Shown here in pieces: positions 8,189 through 15,172 of a DNA stretch of 32,881 bases (its first letter is position 1; each line of letters begins with the position of its first letter). The position numbers and the translations under genes are program-made. Source of the DNA: Paludibacteraceae bacterium. GTDB lineage: Bacteria; Bacteroidota; Bacteroidia; Bacteroidales; Paludibacteraceae. The notes under the pieces were generated by a model that was given only the letters and a program-made list of their open reading frames with translations, made no database searches and had not been told where the DNA came from. Location of the stretch: positions 1-32,881 of the forward strand of contig JAFTZQ010000036.1 of the NCBI GenBank assembly GCA_017464475.1. Direction: 5' to 3'.

Positions 8189-8197
8189 ATCAACATT

Positions 8198-9385
8198 ATG
8201 CAAAACTTTGATTATCAGACACCGACACGTCTTATTTTTGGTGAAGGCGTGGTAGAGAAACTGCAGAAAGTAATGAGCGGTTTCGGCAAGAAAATACTCC
8301 TGACTTACGGAGGAGGCAGTATAAAGAAAATACCGGCTTTCAGAGGTAAAGCAGGCAGTTTGTATGAGTATGTGCGGGAGACGCTGAAGGACTTTGAAGT
8401 GGTGGAACTGAGCGGGATTCAGCCTAATCCGAAATATGATCCTTCGGTATTGGAAGGTGTGCGGCTGTGCAAAGAGCATAAGGTAGATGTGATCCTTTCG
8501 GTCGGCGGCGGAAGTGTGCTGGATTGCTCGAAGGCGATTGCTGCGGGTGCTTGTTATGAGGGCGATCCTTGGGATCTCATTTCGTACAAAGTGAAAGCGC
8601 AAGCCGCACTGCCGATTGTGGATATTATCACGTTAGCGGCTACTGGAAGTGAGTATGACTGCGGTGGTGTGATTTCCCGCACGGAGACGAATGACAAGAT
8701 CGGTTATTTGGATCGGCACTTGTTCCCTGCCGTTTCGTTTCTGGACCCGACATATACGTTCTCGGTCAGCCGGAAACAGACGGCCGCCGGTATTGCGGAC
8801 GCGATGAACCACACTATGGAGCAGTATTTCGTGGAGGACGCGACGCTGCTGAATGACGGTTTTTGCGAGTCGATGTTGCGTAGCCTCATGGCGAACGGAC
8901 GCAAGTGTATTGAGAACCCGGAGGATTACAAGGCACGTGCGGAGATGATGTTGGCTTGTACATATGGTTGCAACGGTATTTTGGCGCTCGGAAACAGCGA
9001 GAGCGGATGGCCTTGCCACGGAATTGAGCACGCTTTGAGTGCGTATTACGATATCACGCACGGTGAGGGTTTGGCGATCATTACGCCGCGTTGGATGAAG
9101 CATATTCTGAACGAGCGCACTTTGCCGCGGTTTGTGAAATACGGCGTGAATGTGTTCGGTATTGACGCTTCGCTGGACGAGTGGATGATTGCGAACAAAG
9201 CTATCGAAGCAACGTACGCGTTCTTTGAGTCGATCGGTATTCCGATGCACTTGCGCGAAGTAGGAATTGACGACAGCCGCCTCGACGAAATGGCACATCA
9301 TATCGCTGTAAATGAGGGACTTGAGAACGCTTATGCGGCTCTGACCGAGAAGGACATCAAAGAGATTTTGGTGGCAAGTTTATAA
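8198..9385 (+). CDS. Iron-containing alcohol dehydrogenase (butanol dehydrogenase / YqhD-like)
   Basis: 395 aa, full length for the family. The N-terminal dinucleotide-binding part contains GFGKKILLTYGGGSIKK and LSVGGGSVLDCSKAIAAG, the NADP-binding glycine-rich segments. Metal ligands are visible as D in GIADAMNHTMEQYF and H residues in GWPCHGIEHALSAYYDITHGEGLAI. It reduces aldehydes to alcohols with NADPH. It sits between a thioesterase and an FMN reductase with short gaps (9 and 26 bp), so co-expression is likely. Confidence 0.9.
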   Translation: MQNFDYQTPTRLIFGEGVVEKLQKVMSGFGKKILLTYGGGSIKKIPAFRGKAGSLYEYVRETLKDFEVVELSGIQPNPKYDPSVLEGVRLCKEHKVDVILSVGGGSVLDCSKAIAAGACYEGDPWDLISYKVKAQAALPIVDIITLAATGSEYDCGGVISRTETNDKIGYLDRHLFPAVSFLDPTYTFSVSRKQTAAGIADAMNHTMEQYFVEDATLLNDGFCESMLRSLMANGRKCIENPEDYKARAEMMLACTYGCNGILALGNSESGWPCHGIEHALSAYYDITHGEGLAIITPRWMKHILNERTLPRFVKYGVNVFGIDASLDEWMIANKAIEATYAFFESIGIPMHLREVGIDDSRLDEMAHHIAVNEGLENAYAALTEKDIKEILVASL

Positions 9386-9411
9386 GAACAAAACATCACA
9401 CATCAAACATT

Positions 9412-9927
9412 ATGAACGTATTGATTCTTCAGGCTTCGCCGAGAGCCCATGGTAACACCGCTTGGATGGCGGAGGAGTACAAGAACGCAGCCGAGGCTGC
9501 AGGACACAACGTGACGCTCGTCAACGTGGCGCACAAACATATCGCAGGCTGTCTGGCGTGCGAGTACTGCCACGGAAAAGGCAACGGCGCGTGCATCCAG
9601 AAAGACGACATGCAGGAACTCTATCCGCTGATGGCAGAGGCGGAAGCACTGGTATTGGCTGCTCCGATCTATTATTTCACGCTCTGCGCGCAGATCCAGG
9701 CGCCTATTCAACGAATGTACTGCGTCAACGCGCCGGCTAAGGTAAAGAAGATGGCATTGCTCTGTTCGTCCTATTCGCCAGGTGTGTATGATGGCGCGAC
9801 GGCTGAATTCCGCGACCTCTGCAACTACTGGCATGCCGAGAATATGGGCGTTGTAACCGCCAAAATCGACGAGCAGAAAACCGATGCTACGAAGCAAAAG
9901 ATCGTTGAGTTGGTAGCAAAGTTATGA
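9412..9927 (+). CDS. NAD(P)H-dependent FMN reductase / iron-sulfur flavoprotein-like
   Basis: 171 aa. ILQASPRAHGNTAWMA is the FMN phosphate loop of the flavodoxin_2 / NADPH-dependent FMN reductase superfamily. The cysteine cluster CLACEYCHGKGNGAC (about 43-57) resembles the cluster region of iron-sulfur flavoproteins. LVLAAPIYYFTLCAQ is the second FMN contact loop. It is a cytosolic oxidoreductase and the last gene before a strong terminator. Confidence 0.85.
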   Translation: MNVLILQASPRAHGNTAWMAEEYKNAAEAAGHNVTLVNVAHKHIAGCLACEYCHGKGNGACIQKDDMQELYPLMAEAEALVLAAPIYYFTLCAQIQAPIQRMYCVNAPAKVKKMALLCSSYSPGVYDGATAEFRDLCNYWHAENMGVVTAKIDEQKTDATKQKIVELVAKL

Positions 9928-9937
9928 GAAATCATTA

Positions 9938-9966
9938 AAATCTGCATCCCAAGTGCAGATTTTTTT
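9938..9966 (+). terminator. Rho-independent terminator
   Basis: A 9-bp perfect stem (9938-9946 with 9954-9962, aaatctgca/tgcagattt), 7-nt loop, then a T run. It closes the 3.9-9.9 kb operon. Confidence 0.9.
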
Positions 9967-9995
9967 GTATATTTCAAAAAAAAGTAGTACCTTTG
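9965..9995 (+). promoter_or_regulatory. Promoter of the zeta toxin module
   Basis: TTG at 9965-9967, inside the T-tract of the preceding terminator, then 20 nt and TACCTTTG at 9988-9995, followed by GCAGCC. Confidence 0.75.
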
Positions 9996-10025
9996 CAGCC
10001 AAAAGTTGCAAAGATGGTTTAAACT

Positions 10026-10181
10026 ATGAATGATTATCGTTTCATAAACATCGACCAAGAGCCGACGGATGAGCAATTAGAGCAGTTGATGCACGAGGTT
10101 GCCGTTGAGGCAAAAGAGCGTCACGACCGAGCGCACGCTGCTTATTTCGCACATATAGACCAAATGATACAAGCTATATGA
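10026..10181 (+). CDS. Small acidic protein, putative antitoxin of the zeta module
   Basis: 51 aa (MNDYRFINIDQEPTDEQLEQ at the start), entirely helical-looking and acidic, with an EVAVEAKERHDRAH amphipathic segment. It is the first gene after the promoter and its stop overlaps the toxin start by four bases (ATGA), the usual arrangement of toxin-antitoxin operons. It is not epsilon-like in sequence (too short). The role is inferred only from position, size and charge. Confidence 0.65.
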   Translation: MNDYRFINIDQEPTDEQLEQLMHEVAVEAKERHDRAHAAYFAHIDQMIQAI

Positions 10182-10774
10182 GGAAACCCGTGCTCATTGT
10201 GATTGCTGGTCCGAACGGATCCGGTAAAACATCCACTACGCGTTTGGTTATCAAACATGAGTGGGCGGATCAATGTGTCTATATTAATCCGGACGAGATT
10301 GCGCAGACGAAGTTCGGCGACTGGAATGATGTCAATGCCGTGCGTCAAGCGGTGGAGTATTGCGAAGAATGGCGCGAGCAACTACTGCACGATCACAAAG
10401 ATTTTATCTTTGAGACGGTTTTGTCTTCTGATGGTAAAGTGGATTTCTTGAAGCGTGCCAAAGAAGAAGGTTATTTCATTCGAATGTTCTTTATTTGTAC
10501 CGAGTCGCCGACCATCAATGCAGCGCGAATAGCGAACCGCGTTATGGAAGGCGGACACGATGTCCCGATACAAAAGATCATTTCGCGCTATGAAAAAGCG
10601 ATAGTGAATGCCGTCAAAGTGATGCGATTTGCTGATAGAGCGTATTTTTATGACAACTCTATTGACAACCAAAATGCGCAGTTACTGTTCCGTACAGCAG
10701 ACGGACATTTCGCAAAACGCTATACAGATAGCATCCCAGAATGGGCAAATAAGATTTTGCAACAAACTAAATAA
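10178..10774 (+). CDS. Zeta toxin family kinase
   Basis: 198 aa. Walker A GPNGSGKT at 11-18, then NPDEIAQ (37-43) and FETVLSS (about 77-83), which in zeta enzymes contact the UDP-N-acetylglucosamine substrate. RIANRVMEGGHDVP followed by a conserved I-SRYEKA is the arginine-bearing segment. Zeta toxins phosphorylate UDP-activated sugars and block cell-wall synthesis; the chromosomal Bacteroidota versions are only predicted. It overlaps the 51-aa gene upstream. Confidence 0.85.
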   Translation: MRKPVLIVIAGPNGSGKTSTTRLVIKHEWADQCVYINPDEIAQTKFGDWNDVNAVRQAVEYCEEWREQLLHDHKDFIFETVLSSDGKVDFLKRAKEEGYFIRMFFICTESPTINAARIANRVMEGGHDVPIQKIISRYEKAIVNAVKVMRFADRAYFYDNSIDNQNAQLLFRTADGHFAKRYTDSIPEWANKILQQTK

Positions 10775-10878
10775 CATCGTCCCCTTCTCCGAGACGTAAA
10801 AGATGGAGAAAGACAAGCGCAAAGCGTTGCGCTAATTAAAAAACATATTAAATAAAGCGTTTACGCATTTGTTCTTTT
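10775..10878. other. Spacer with two weak hairpins
   Basis: No gene. cttctcc/ggagaag (about 10784-10815) and agcgcaa/ttgcgct (10816-10832) form stems downstream of the toxin gene; neither has a clear U-tract, so termination here is uncertain. No consensus promoter was found for the RNA that follows. Confidence 0.4.
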
Positions 10879-11066
10879 GTGAATTGGAATGTAGGAAACT
10901 CTGATTAAGAATCAAAAGACAGACTAAGTAGATGCTCACGGGTGTATATTCACTCGCCCATGCCCATGGACGCAAGTCCTTAGGGCATGTTGGGCGCATT
11001 TATACACGGCGCGAGTAACTGCATGTCTATCCGATTCTTAGGGCACTTCCTACAGCCTCAATTCAC
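10879..11066 (+). ncRNA. 6S-like regulatory RNA (candidate)
   Basis: About 188 nt that fold by eye into one long rod. Closing stem: 10879-10886/11059-11066, 10890-10897/11047-11054, 10906-10913/11033-11040, 10921-10924 and 10932-10935 with 11021-11028. An asymmetric central bubble follows (10936-10941 against 11008-11020). Apical arm: 10942-10948/11001-11007, 10955-10960/10991-10996, 10961-10965/10983-10987 and 10968-10971/10976-10979 capped by a GCAA tetraloop. Length, single-rod shape and a bubble at one third to half are the hallmarks of 6S RNA, which binds RNA polymerase. It has its own terminator. The identity is inferred from shape only. Confidence 0.6.
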
Positions 11067-11093
11067 GGATAACAACAGTTATTCGCGTTTTTG
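11066..11093 (+). terminator. Terminator of the 6S-like RNA
   Basis: 8-bp stem 11066-11073/11078-11085 (one G-U), loop aaca, then cgttttt. It starts at the last paired base of the RNA rod. Confidence 0.8.
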
Positions 11094-11119
11094 TATAATT
11101 ACCTCAACAACTGTTTAAT

Positions 11120-11851
11120 ATGATTCCGAAAATCATTCATTATTGCTGGTTTGGAAATAATCCTATGCCGCAACATCTAATTGCCTATATGGCAACATGG
11201 AAACAACAAATGCCTGAATGGGACATCCGCGCTTGGGATGAAACGACTTTTAGTATCGCAGACGCACCTATTTATGTACTACAGGCTTATGAAGCAAAAA
11301 AGTATGCTTTTGTAAGTGATTACGTTCGTCTATGGGCATTGGAGAAATATGGAGGCGTTTATTTGGATACAGATGTAGAGATTGTTAAATCATTTGAACC
11401 CTTATTAAATGATGTCGCTTTTTGTGGTTTGGAAGAATCGCTTGCTCATTTACCGGGCACTTGTGTTATGGGATGCGAGGCTCATTGTGAATGGGTAAAA
11501 ACAATGCTGCGCGCTTATGACAATATTCATTTTGTCAAGCCGGATGGTTCTTATGATGTTACAACTAATACGCGCCGATTAGGTAATATTCTTTGTGAAA
11601 ATGGTTTTATTCCAAGCAGAGAAGCACAATTTATTGAGAAATGGGGGTTGCACATATATACACACGATTATTTTTCTCCGATTACATCAACTCGAGTTAT
11701 GCGAAAATCCAAGAACACGTACGCTATCCACCATTTAGAATCAAGTTGGAGCGATGGTTATATTCCCGGCAAGATTAAAAGAGGTACTATTTATAACGAA
11801 ATAATCAATTTCTTAGTTCAAATAAAGCGGAAACTGAAAGGAATTAAATAA
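11120..11851 (+). CDS. Glycosyltransferase family 32-like (capsular/mannosyl transferase)
   Basis: 243 aa. MIPKIIHYCWFGNNPMP at the N-terminus and AFVSDYVRLWALEKYGGVYLDTDVE (DxD at 83-85) are the signature of the Gly_transf_sug DXD family (OCH1/GT32-like), which transfer sugars from nucleotide-sugar donors onto surface polysaccharides. C-terminal AIHHLESSWSDG fits the family end. It stands alone between two non-coding RNA regions and is visibly more AT-rich than its neighbours, consistent with horizontal acquisition. Cytosolic or membrane-associated; the sugar is unknown. Confidence 0.85.
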   Translation: MIPKIIHYCWFGNNPMPQHLIAYMATWKQQMPEWDIRAWDETTFSIADAPIYVLQAYEAKKYAFVSDYVRLWALEKYGGVYLDTDVEIVKSFEPLLNDVAFCGLEESLAHLPGTCVMGCEAHCEWVKTMLRAYDNIHFVKPDGSYDVTTNTRRLGNILCENGFIPSREAQFIEKWGLHIYTHDYFSPITSTRVMRKSKNTYAIHHLESSWSDGYIPGKIKRGTIYNEIINFLVQIKRKLKGIK

Positions 11852-11854
11852 CAA

Positions 11855-11893
11855 AACAAAAGCAGGTGGTCAAAATGATCATCTGCCTTTGTT
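11855..11893 (+). terminator. Terminator-like hairpin after GT32 gene
   Basis: 11-bp stem 11862-11872/11876-11886 (two G-U), flanked by complementary aacaaa (11855-11860) and tttgtt (11888-11893). The loop is AAA. A classical U-tract is supplied only by the lower stem. Confidence 0.65.
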
Positions 11894-12060
11894 ATAAAGA
11901 TTCTTAACAATCATATACCTTTCAACTACTTTCCAGCATCGTTTCAAATAGCAGACTTTGCGCTGACGCTGCGCGGAGGTTAAATAGATGTTGTTTTCGG
12001 TAAAATCTTAATAATCGTACATTTTTTAGGCGGAAAATGGGCGATTTTGAACAGGTTAAA

Positions 12061-12115
12061 AGTCTTACTTAACTCTTATTTAAGTCTTATATTAGTCTTA
12101 CTTGTGTCCTATGTG
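12061..12115. repeat. 11-bp tandem repeat, five units
   Basis: Units agtcttactta, actcttattta, agtcttatatt, agtcttacttg and tgtcctatgtg, each 11 bp. Divergence between units suggests an old array. Confidence 0.75.
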
Positions 12116-12132
12116 CTCAAAATCTTAAAAAG

Positions 12133-12148
12133 CGTACAATATTGTACG
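12133..12148. promoter_or_regulatory. 16-bp perfect palindrome, candidate operator
   Basis: CGTACAATATTGTACG, with an extra half-site TTGTACG at 12153-12159 and cgtaca near 12016. The core TACAAT/ATTGTA resembles the half-sites of OhrR operators (TACAATT...AATTGTA), and an OhrR-type gene lies 0.9 kb downstream. It sits about 50 bp upstream of the -33 at 12197. Assignment to OhrR is inference. Confidence 0.5.
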
Positions 12149-12196
12149 ATTTTTGTACGTTTCTGCGAAAATGGTAGATATTTAGCGAATATGTGT

Positions 12197-12227
12197 TTGT
12201 GTATATCAAGAAAATGTAGTACCTTTG
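12197..12227 (+). promoter_or_regulatory. Promoter of the ORF-less transcript
   Basis: TTG 12197-12199, 20 nt, TACCTTTG 12220-12227, then GCAGC. Strong match to the local consensus. Confidence 0.75.
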
Positions 12228-12297
12228 CAGCAAATTTCAGATAAGCAACCGGGCGCGACGAACGAATGGCTTGAGCCCGTGAGCGAAACGCAATACA

Positions 12298-12327
12298 ATA
12301 ATTTAATAACTCTATCAAAGAAGGTAC
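12298..12327 (+). repeat. 30-nt block shared with 19369-19398
   Basis: 29 of 30 bases identical to the activase leader, in the same orientation and also downstream of a TACCTTTGCAGC promoter. It contains aaggtac, the complement of gtacctt in the promoter. Confidence 0.8.
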
Positions 12328-12384
12328 CAGTCGCAACCATCTGAAAGAGAAGATGGGTAAATAATAGTACTTATTTTAATATTG

Positions 12385-12418
12385 AGTGTACGTTTTTTAA
12401 GAAAATGTACACTTTTTG
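12385..12418 (+). terminator. Rho-independent terminator
   Basis: 12-bp stem 12385-12396/12402-12413 with one G-U, 5-nt loop, then TTTTTG. It separates the ncRNA candidate from the peroxidase operon. Confidence 0.85.
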
Positions 12419-12428
12419 TATATATCGC

Positions 12429-12459
12429 TTGCGATATTAAAATATTTGTAGTAATTTTG
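12429..12459 (+). promoter_or_regulatory. Promoter of the peroxidase/redox operon
   Basis: TTG 12429-12431, 20 nt, TAATTTTG 12452-12459. The -33 is embedded in a palindrome ATCGC-TT-GCGAT (12424-12435), and GCATCGC recurs just after the -7. An operator here is plausible. Confidence 0.75.
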
Positions 12460-12527
12460 CATCGCAAACGACATAAACAACGTTTGAGAGATTTATGAAA
12501 AGTTTATTAATTATATTATTTACTATT

Positions 12528-13067
12528 ATGAATATCTATGATTTTACGGTGCTGGACACAAAAAAGAATGAAGTCAAATTGGATGAGTACAAAGGCAAAG
12601 TCCTTTTAGTTGTTAATACCGCTACGGGTTGCGGATTCACTCCGCAGTACGAGGCGCTGGAGAACCTCTACAAGAAATACCAGGACAAGGGTCTGGTGAT
12701 CCTTGACTTCCCTTGCAACCAGTTCGGTCAGCAGGCTCCGGGCACGGACGAAGAGATCGTTTCTTTCTGCCAACTCAAATACAAAGTATCCTTCCCGCAG
12801 TTCTCGAAAATCGAGGTCAACGGAGAGAACGAGAGTCCGCTCTTCACATACCTCAAGGAGAATGGTCCGGAGGAGAAATACGAGGGTCTGAAAGCCAAAG
12901 CTACCGCTACGATGCTCAAAGGCATCAGCAAGACCTTTAAGAAAGAGAATGACATCCGTTGGAACTTCACCAAGTTCCTTGTCGATCGCGAGGGTAACGT
13001 AGTGGGACGCTATGCGCCTACCACCAAACCCGAGGATATCGAGAAAGATGTACTCAAATACTTATAA
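12528..13067 (+). CDS. Glutathione peroxidase family (Cys-type thiol peroxidase)
   Basis: 179 aa from the ATG at 12528, which matches the usual start (MNIYDFTV). An upstream in-frame ATG at 12495 with GAGAG ahead of it would add 11 hydrophobic residues, too short for a signal peptide. NTATGCGFTPQY carries the peroxidatic residue as Cys35, not selenocysteine. FPCNQFGQQ and IRWNFTKFLVD supply the Gln, Trp and Asn of the catalytic tetrad. It reduces H2O2 and organic hydroperoxides, in bacteria usually with thioredoxin. First gene of a long operon, followed 16 bp later by an OhrR-type regulator. Confidence 0.9.
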   Translation: MNIYDFTVLDTKKNEVKLDEYKGKVLLVVNTATGCGFTPQYEALENLYKKYQDKGLVILDFPCNQFGQQAPGTDEEIVSFCQLKYKVSFPQFSKIEVNGENESPLFTYLKENGPEEKYEGLKAKATATMLKGISKTFKKENDIRWNFTKFLVDREGNVVGRYAPTTKPEDIEKDVLKYL

Positions 13068-13083
13068 TTCCTGATTAGATTAT

Positions 13084-13530
13084 ATGTACGAGCAATTAAA
13101 ATTAGATAACCAGCTTTGCTTCCGTCTCTACACGGCAGCCAGGCTCGTTACGAACATCTATCAGCCCTATTTTGCGCCGTTAGGAATCACCTATCCGCAA
13201 TACCTGGTTCTGCTCGTGCTGTGGGAAAACGACCAACAGCCGGTGTGCGAAATCGGCAAGCGTCTGATGCTCGACACCAATACCATTACGCCGCTGCTTC
13301 AGCGGATGGAGAAGGCCGGACTGATTGTCCGCACACGCGGTACCGAAGATACACGCCAGCGCATCGTCTCGCTCACTCCCAAAGGAAAGGAACTGCGAGA
13401 GCAGATGGTGAATATTCCGGACTGCCTGAGCGATAAGATTACGGACAAAATAGGATCCGTAGATGAGATCGTTGCGATGATTCCCACACTCGATAAACTG
13501 ATAGAAGGACTATCTAAAATACAAAAATAA
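13084..13530 (+). CDS. ohrR: MarR family, OhrR-type peroxide-sensing repressor
   Basis: 148 aa. The N-terminal NQLCFRLYTAARL has Cys12 at the position of the OhrR sensing cysteine (Cys15 in B. subtilis), and Tyr26 and Tyr37 fall exactly where the two tyrosines that contact the oxidised cysteine are expected. The winged helix follows (VCEIGKRLMLDTNTITPLLQRMEKAGLI, then RGTEDTRQRIVSLT). OhrR represses peroxide-detoxifying genes until its cysteine is oxidised by organic hydroperoxide. It is placed directly after a peroxidase rather than ohr. A second Cys at about 55 could form a disulfide, as in two-Cys OhrRs. Confidence 0.85.
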   Translation: MYEQLKLDNQLCFRLYTAARLVTNIYQPYFAPLGITYPQYLVLLVLWENDQQPVCEIGKRLMLDTNTITPLLQRMEKAGLIVRTRGTEDTRQRIVSLTPKGKELREQMVNIPDCLSDKITDKIGSVDEIVAMIPTLDKLIEGLSKIQK

Positions 13531-13547
13531 CTTAAATTTTTACAATT

Positions 13548-14009
13548 ATGACAAAAGAAGAAGCATTGAAAGGCCTGGCATATCTGGGCGCAGTATGGTT
13601 TGGAAACAGTAAACAACATTTCGCTTTCTCGGCGTACGACCGTTTGAACGGCTGGAATAAGCTCGCTGACAAATGGAAAGAGGAAGCAGAGGAAGAGTGG
13701 GACGAGGCAGAAGAGGTTCTCAACCGCTTGGTAGAGCTCGGCTGCAAGCCGGCTGACCTACAGGAGGCAATGAGGACCATCGAGTTCCCGTTCTACGATG
13801 ACCCGAAACAGCAGATCGAGACCGACTACAACGAGGGTGCTATCAAAGAACTCAGCGAACTGGCTGCGGCTTTCTCCGATGACTATCCCACCCAGAAACT
13901 CATCCAGAAATGGATTGACGGCGAAGTAGAGCATATGGCTTGGGAGAAGCAGTACCTCAACTACATTGACAAGCTGGGTTACGAGAACTTCTTAATTGAG
14001 ATGATGTAA
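13548..14009 (+). CDS. Ferritin-like domain protein
   Basis: 153 aa, all-helical. Two E-rich helices carry candidate diiron ligands: EEAEEEWDEAEEVLNRLVELG (about 44-64) and WIDGEVEHMAWEKQYLNYID (about 123-142, with E-x-E-H). This fits small ferritin-like proteins of the Dps/bacterioferritin superfamily, though the spacing is not canonical. Likely role: iron storage or peroxide handling next to a peroxidase. The stop overlaps the next start (TAATG). Confidence 0.6.
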   Translation: MTKEEALKGLAYLGAVWFGNSKQHFAFSAYDRLNGWNKLADKWKEEAEEEWDEAEEVLNRLVELGCKPADLQEAMRTIEFPFYDDPKQQIETDYNEGAIKELSELAAAFSDDYPTQKLIQKWIDGEVEHMAWEKQYLNYIDKLGYENFLIEMM

Positions 14010-14182
14010 TGAAAGAGCAAGTTTTAGCTGCCATGCGTACAGCAGGCAAGCCGGTTTCGGCAGGCGAAGTAACCGCCGCTCTCGGAGCAGACCGCAAGGA
14101 AGTGGACAAAGCGTTTGCAGAACTCAAGAAAGAAGGTGCCATCGTTTCACCGGTGCGTTGCAAGTGGGCTCCGGCCAACTAA
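14009..14182 (+). CDS. Small winged-helix transcriptional regulator-like protein
   Basis: 57 aa. MKEQVLAAMRTAGKPVSAGEVTAALG, then DRKEVDKAFAELKKEGAIVSP, is a complete minimal helix-turn-helix with a wing; the tail has a single Cys (VRCKWAP). It starts on the last base of the ferritin-like stop codon, so it is translationally coupled. Such short proteins follow ferritin-like genes in other Bacteroidota as far as I recall. The single Cys might sense redox state, which is speculation. Confidence 0.7.
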   Translation: MKEQVLAAMRTAGKPVSAGEVTAALGADRKEVDKAFAELKKEGAIVSPVRCKWAPAN

Positions 14183-14190
14183 GTAATATC

Positions 14191-14212
14191 GGGAAGGGTC
14201 TCGGCTCTTCCC
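14191..14212 (+). terminator. Weak intra-operon hairpin
   Basis: gggaag (14191-14196) pairs with cttccc (14207-14212), followed by ctattattt. It may partially terminate or stabilise the upstream mRNA before the MBL-rubredoxin gene. Confidence 0.5.
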
Positions 14213-14228
14213 CTATTATTTGAATAAT

Positions 14229-15167
14229 ATGCAAATCAAATCCATTACTTTTTATGACCACGGTTTTATGACCCAGCAGTGGGCGTTCGGTGGTCAGCAC
14301 GATGCCGAAAAATTCGATGCTACTATCAAGTATCGCTCCGGCTTGTACAACTACCTTATCGACACCGGCAGTGAGGTGATTCTTGTGGACACAGGTCTGC
14401 CCGTAGGTTTTCCGGAACCGGCTCCCAAAGAGAACGCACCGATTTACAGCGGACGTTGTGTGCAGGACTACATGGATGGTTTCTTGGCTCTTGGCTACAA
14501 GCCGGAGCAAGTGACCAAAATTCTCCTCACTCACCGTCATGCAGACCATAGCGGCGAGTTGAAGAGTTTCCCGAACGCTAAGATATATGTCAATGCAGAC
14601 GAATTGGATGCCCAGGAATTGAAAGGCTTGAACAATATTGTGCCGGTGCATTTTACAGACGGCGCGTACTACAATTTCCCGGAGAGCCAGAAGATAGCCG
14701 ATGGTATCTATTTCATCAAAGCGAAAGGACACACCGAAGGAAACAGCTTGATTATTGCCGAGAACGAAGGATTATTCTATATGTTCCAAGGGGACATCAC
14801 CTATACAGATGAGGCATTGTATTTGAATCGTTTGTCTCTCTTCAACACCGCGTGGGAAGATGCTCAAGTAACGCTTGACCGCGTTCGGGAGTTTGTTGCA
14901 AACCATCCGACCGTGTACCTGTCCACGCACACACCGCTTGGACCGGAGAATCTGGCAGCTAAACGTGTAATCGACTTGGAAAACATGCCGGAACCGCTAC
15001 CGATAGATGAGATTGTTTTTAAAGCTGAAACAGGCAAGTATGTCTGCTCCATCTGCGGGTTTGTATATGACCCTGCCGAGAATGACGGCGTTGCTTTTGA
15101 AGACCTGCCTGACGATTGGCGTTGCCCGCGTTGCAAACAACCCAAGTCCCGTTTCAATCCGGCATAA
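14229..15167 (+). CDS. MBL-fold hydrolase fused to a C-terminal rubredoxin
   Basis: 312 aa from ATG 14229. The N-terminal part is a metallo-beta-lactamase domain: [10 protein letters not shown] (HxHxDH at 102-107), H168 in KGHTEGNS, D189 in FQGDI, and H234 in LSTHTPLGP. Residues 270-312 are a complete rubredoxin with Cys273, Cys276, Cys299 and Cys302 ([12 protein letters not shown] and [12 protein letters not shown]). The MBL part looks like the lactonase/glyoxalase II type and lacks the flavodoxin domain of rubredoxin:oxygen oxidoreductases. An iron-redox electron carrier on a hydrolase fold suggests an electron-transfer or peroxide/NO role, in keeping with the operon. Confidence 0.85.
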   Translation: MQIKSITFYDHGFMTQQWAFGGQHDAEKFDATIKYRSGLYNYLIDTGSEVILVDTGLPVGFPEPAPKENAPIYSGRCVQDYMDGFLALGYKPEQVTKILLTHRHADHSGELKSFPNAKIYVNADELDAQELKGLNNIVPVHFTDGAYYNFPESQKIADGIYFIKAKGHTEGNSLIIAENEGLFYMFQGDITYTDEALYLNRLSLFNTAWEDAQVTLDRVREFVANHPTVYLSTHTPLGPENLAAKRVIDLENMPEPLPIDEIVFKAETGKYVCSICGFVYDPAENDGVAFEDLPDDWRCPRCKQPKSRFNPA

Positions 15168-15172
15168 TCATT

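Larger units (their letters stand above)
11894..12196. other. Non-coding spacer with palindrome and 11-bp repeats
   Basis: No credible gene. It contains a GC-rich imperfect palindrome near 11960-11980, the 11-bp repeat 12061-12115, and the 16-bp perfect palindrome 12133-12148 upstream of the next promoter. Confidence 0.6.
12234..12418 (+). ncRNA. Candidate small RNA between promoter and terminator
   Basis: About 185 nt with its own promoter and terminator and no meaningful ORF (the only ATGs run into stops within four codons). An 8-bp long-range stem (12235-12242 with 12339-12346) encloses cgggc/gcccg (about 12250-12254/12274-12278). It contains a 30-nt block (12298-12327) shared with the leader of the activase gene. 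It could also be the leader of a deleted gene. Confidence 0.5.

Noticed and set aside
7772-8602. A 276-codon minus-strand frame
   Set aside because: It spans two well-supported plus-strand genes (thioesterase and alcohol dehydrogenase) and has no recognisable domain.
12047-12336. Short frames on both strands near 12.1-12.3 kb
   Set aside because: They run over the 11-bp repeats, the palindrome and the promoter; no start context or family resemblance.
12528-13067. Possible selenocysteine glutathione peroxidase
   Set aside because: The catalytic position is a normal Cys codon (NTATGC); there is no in-frame TGA or need for SECIS.
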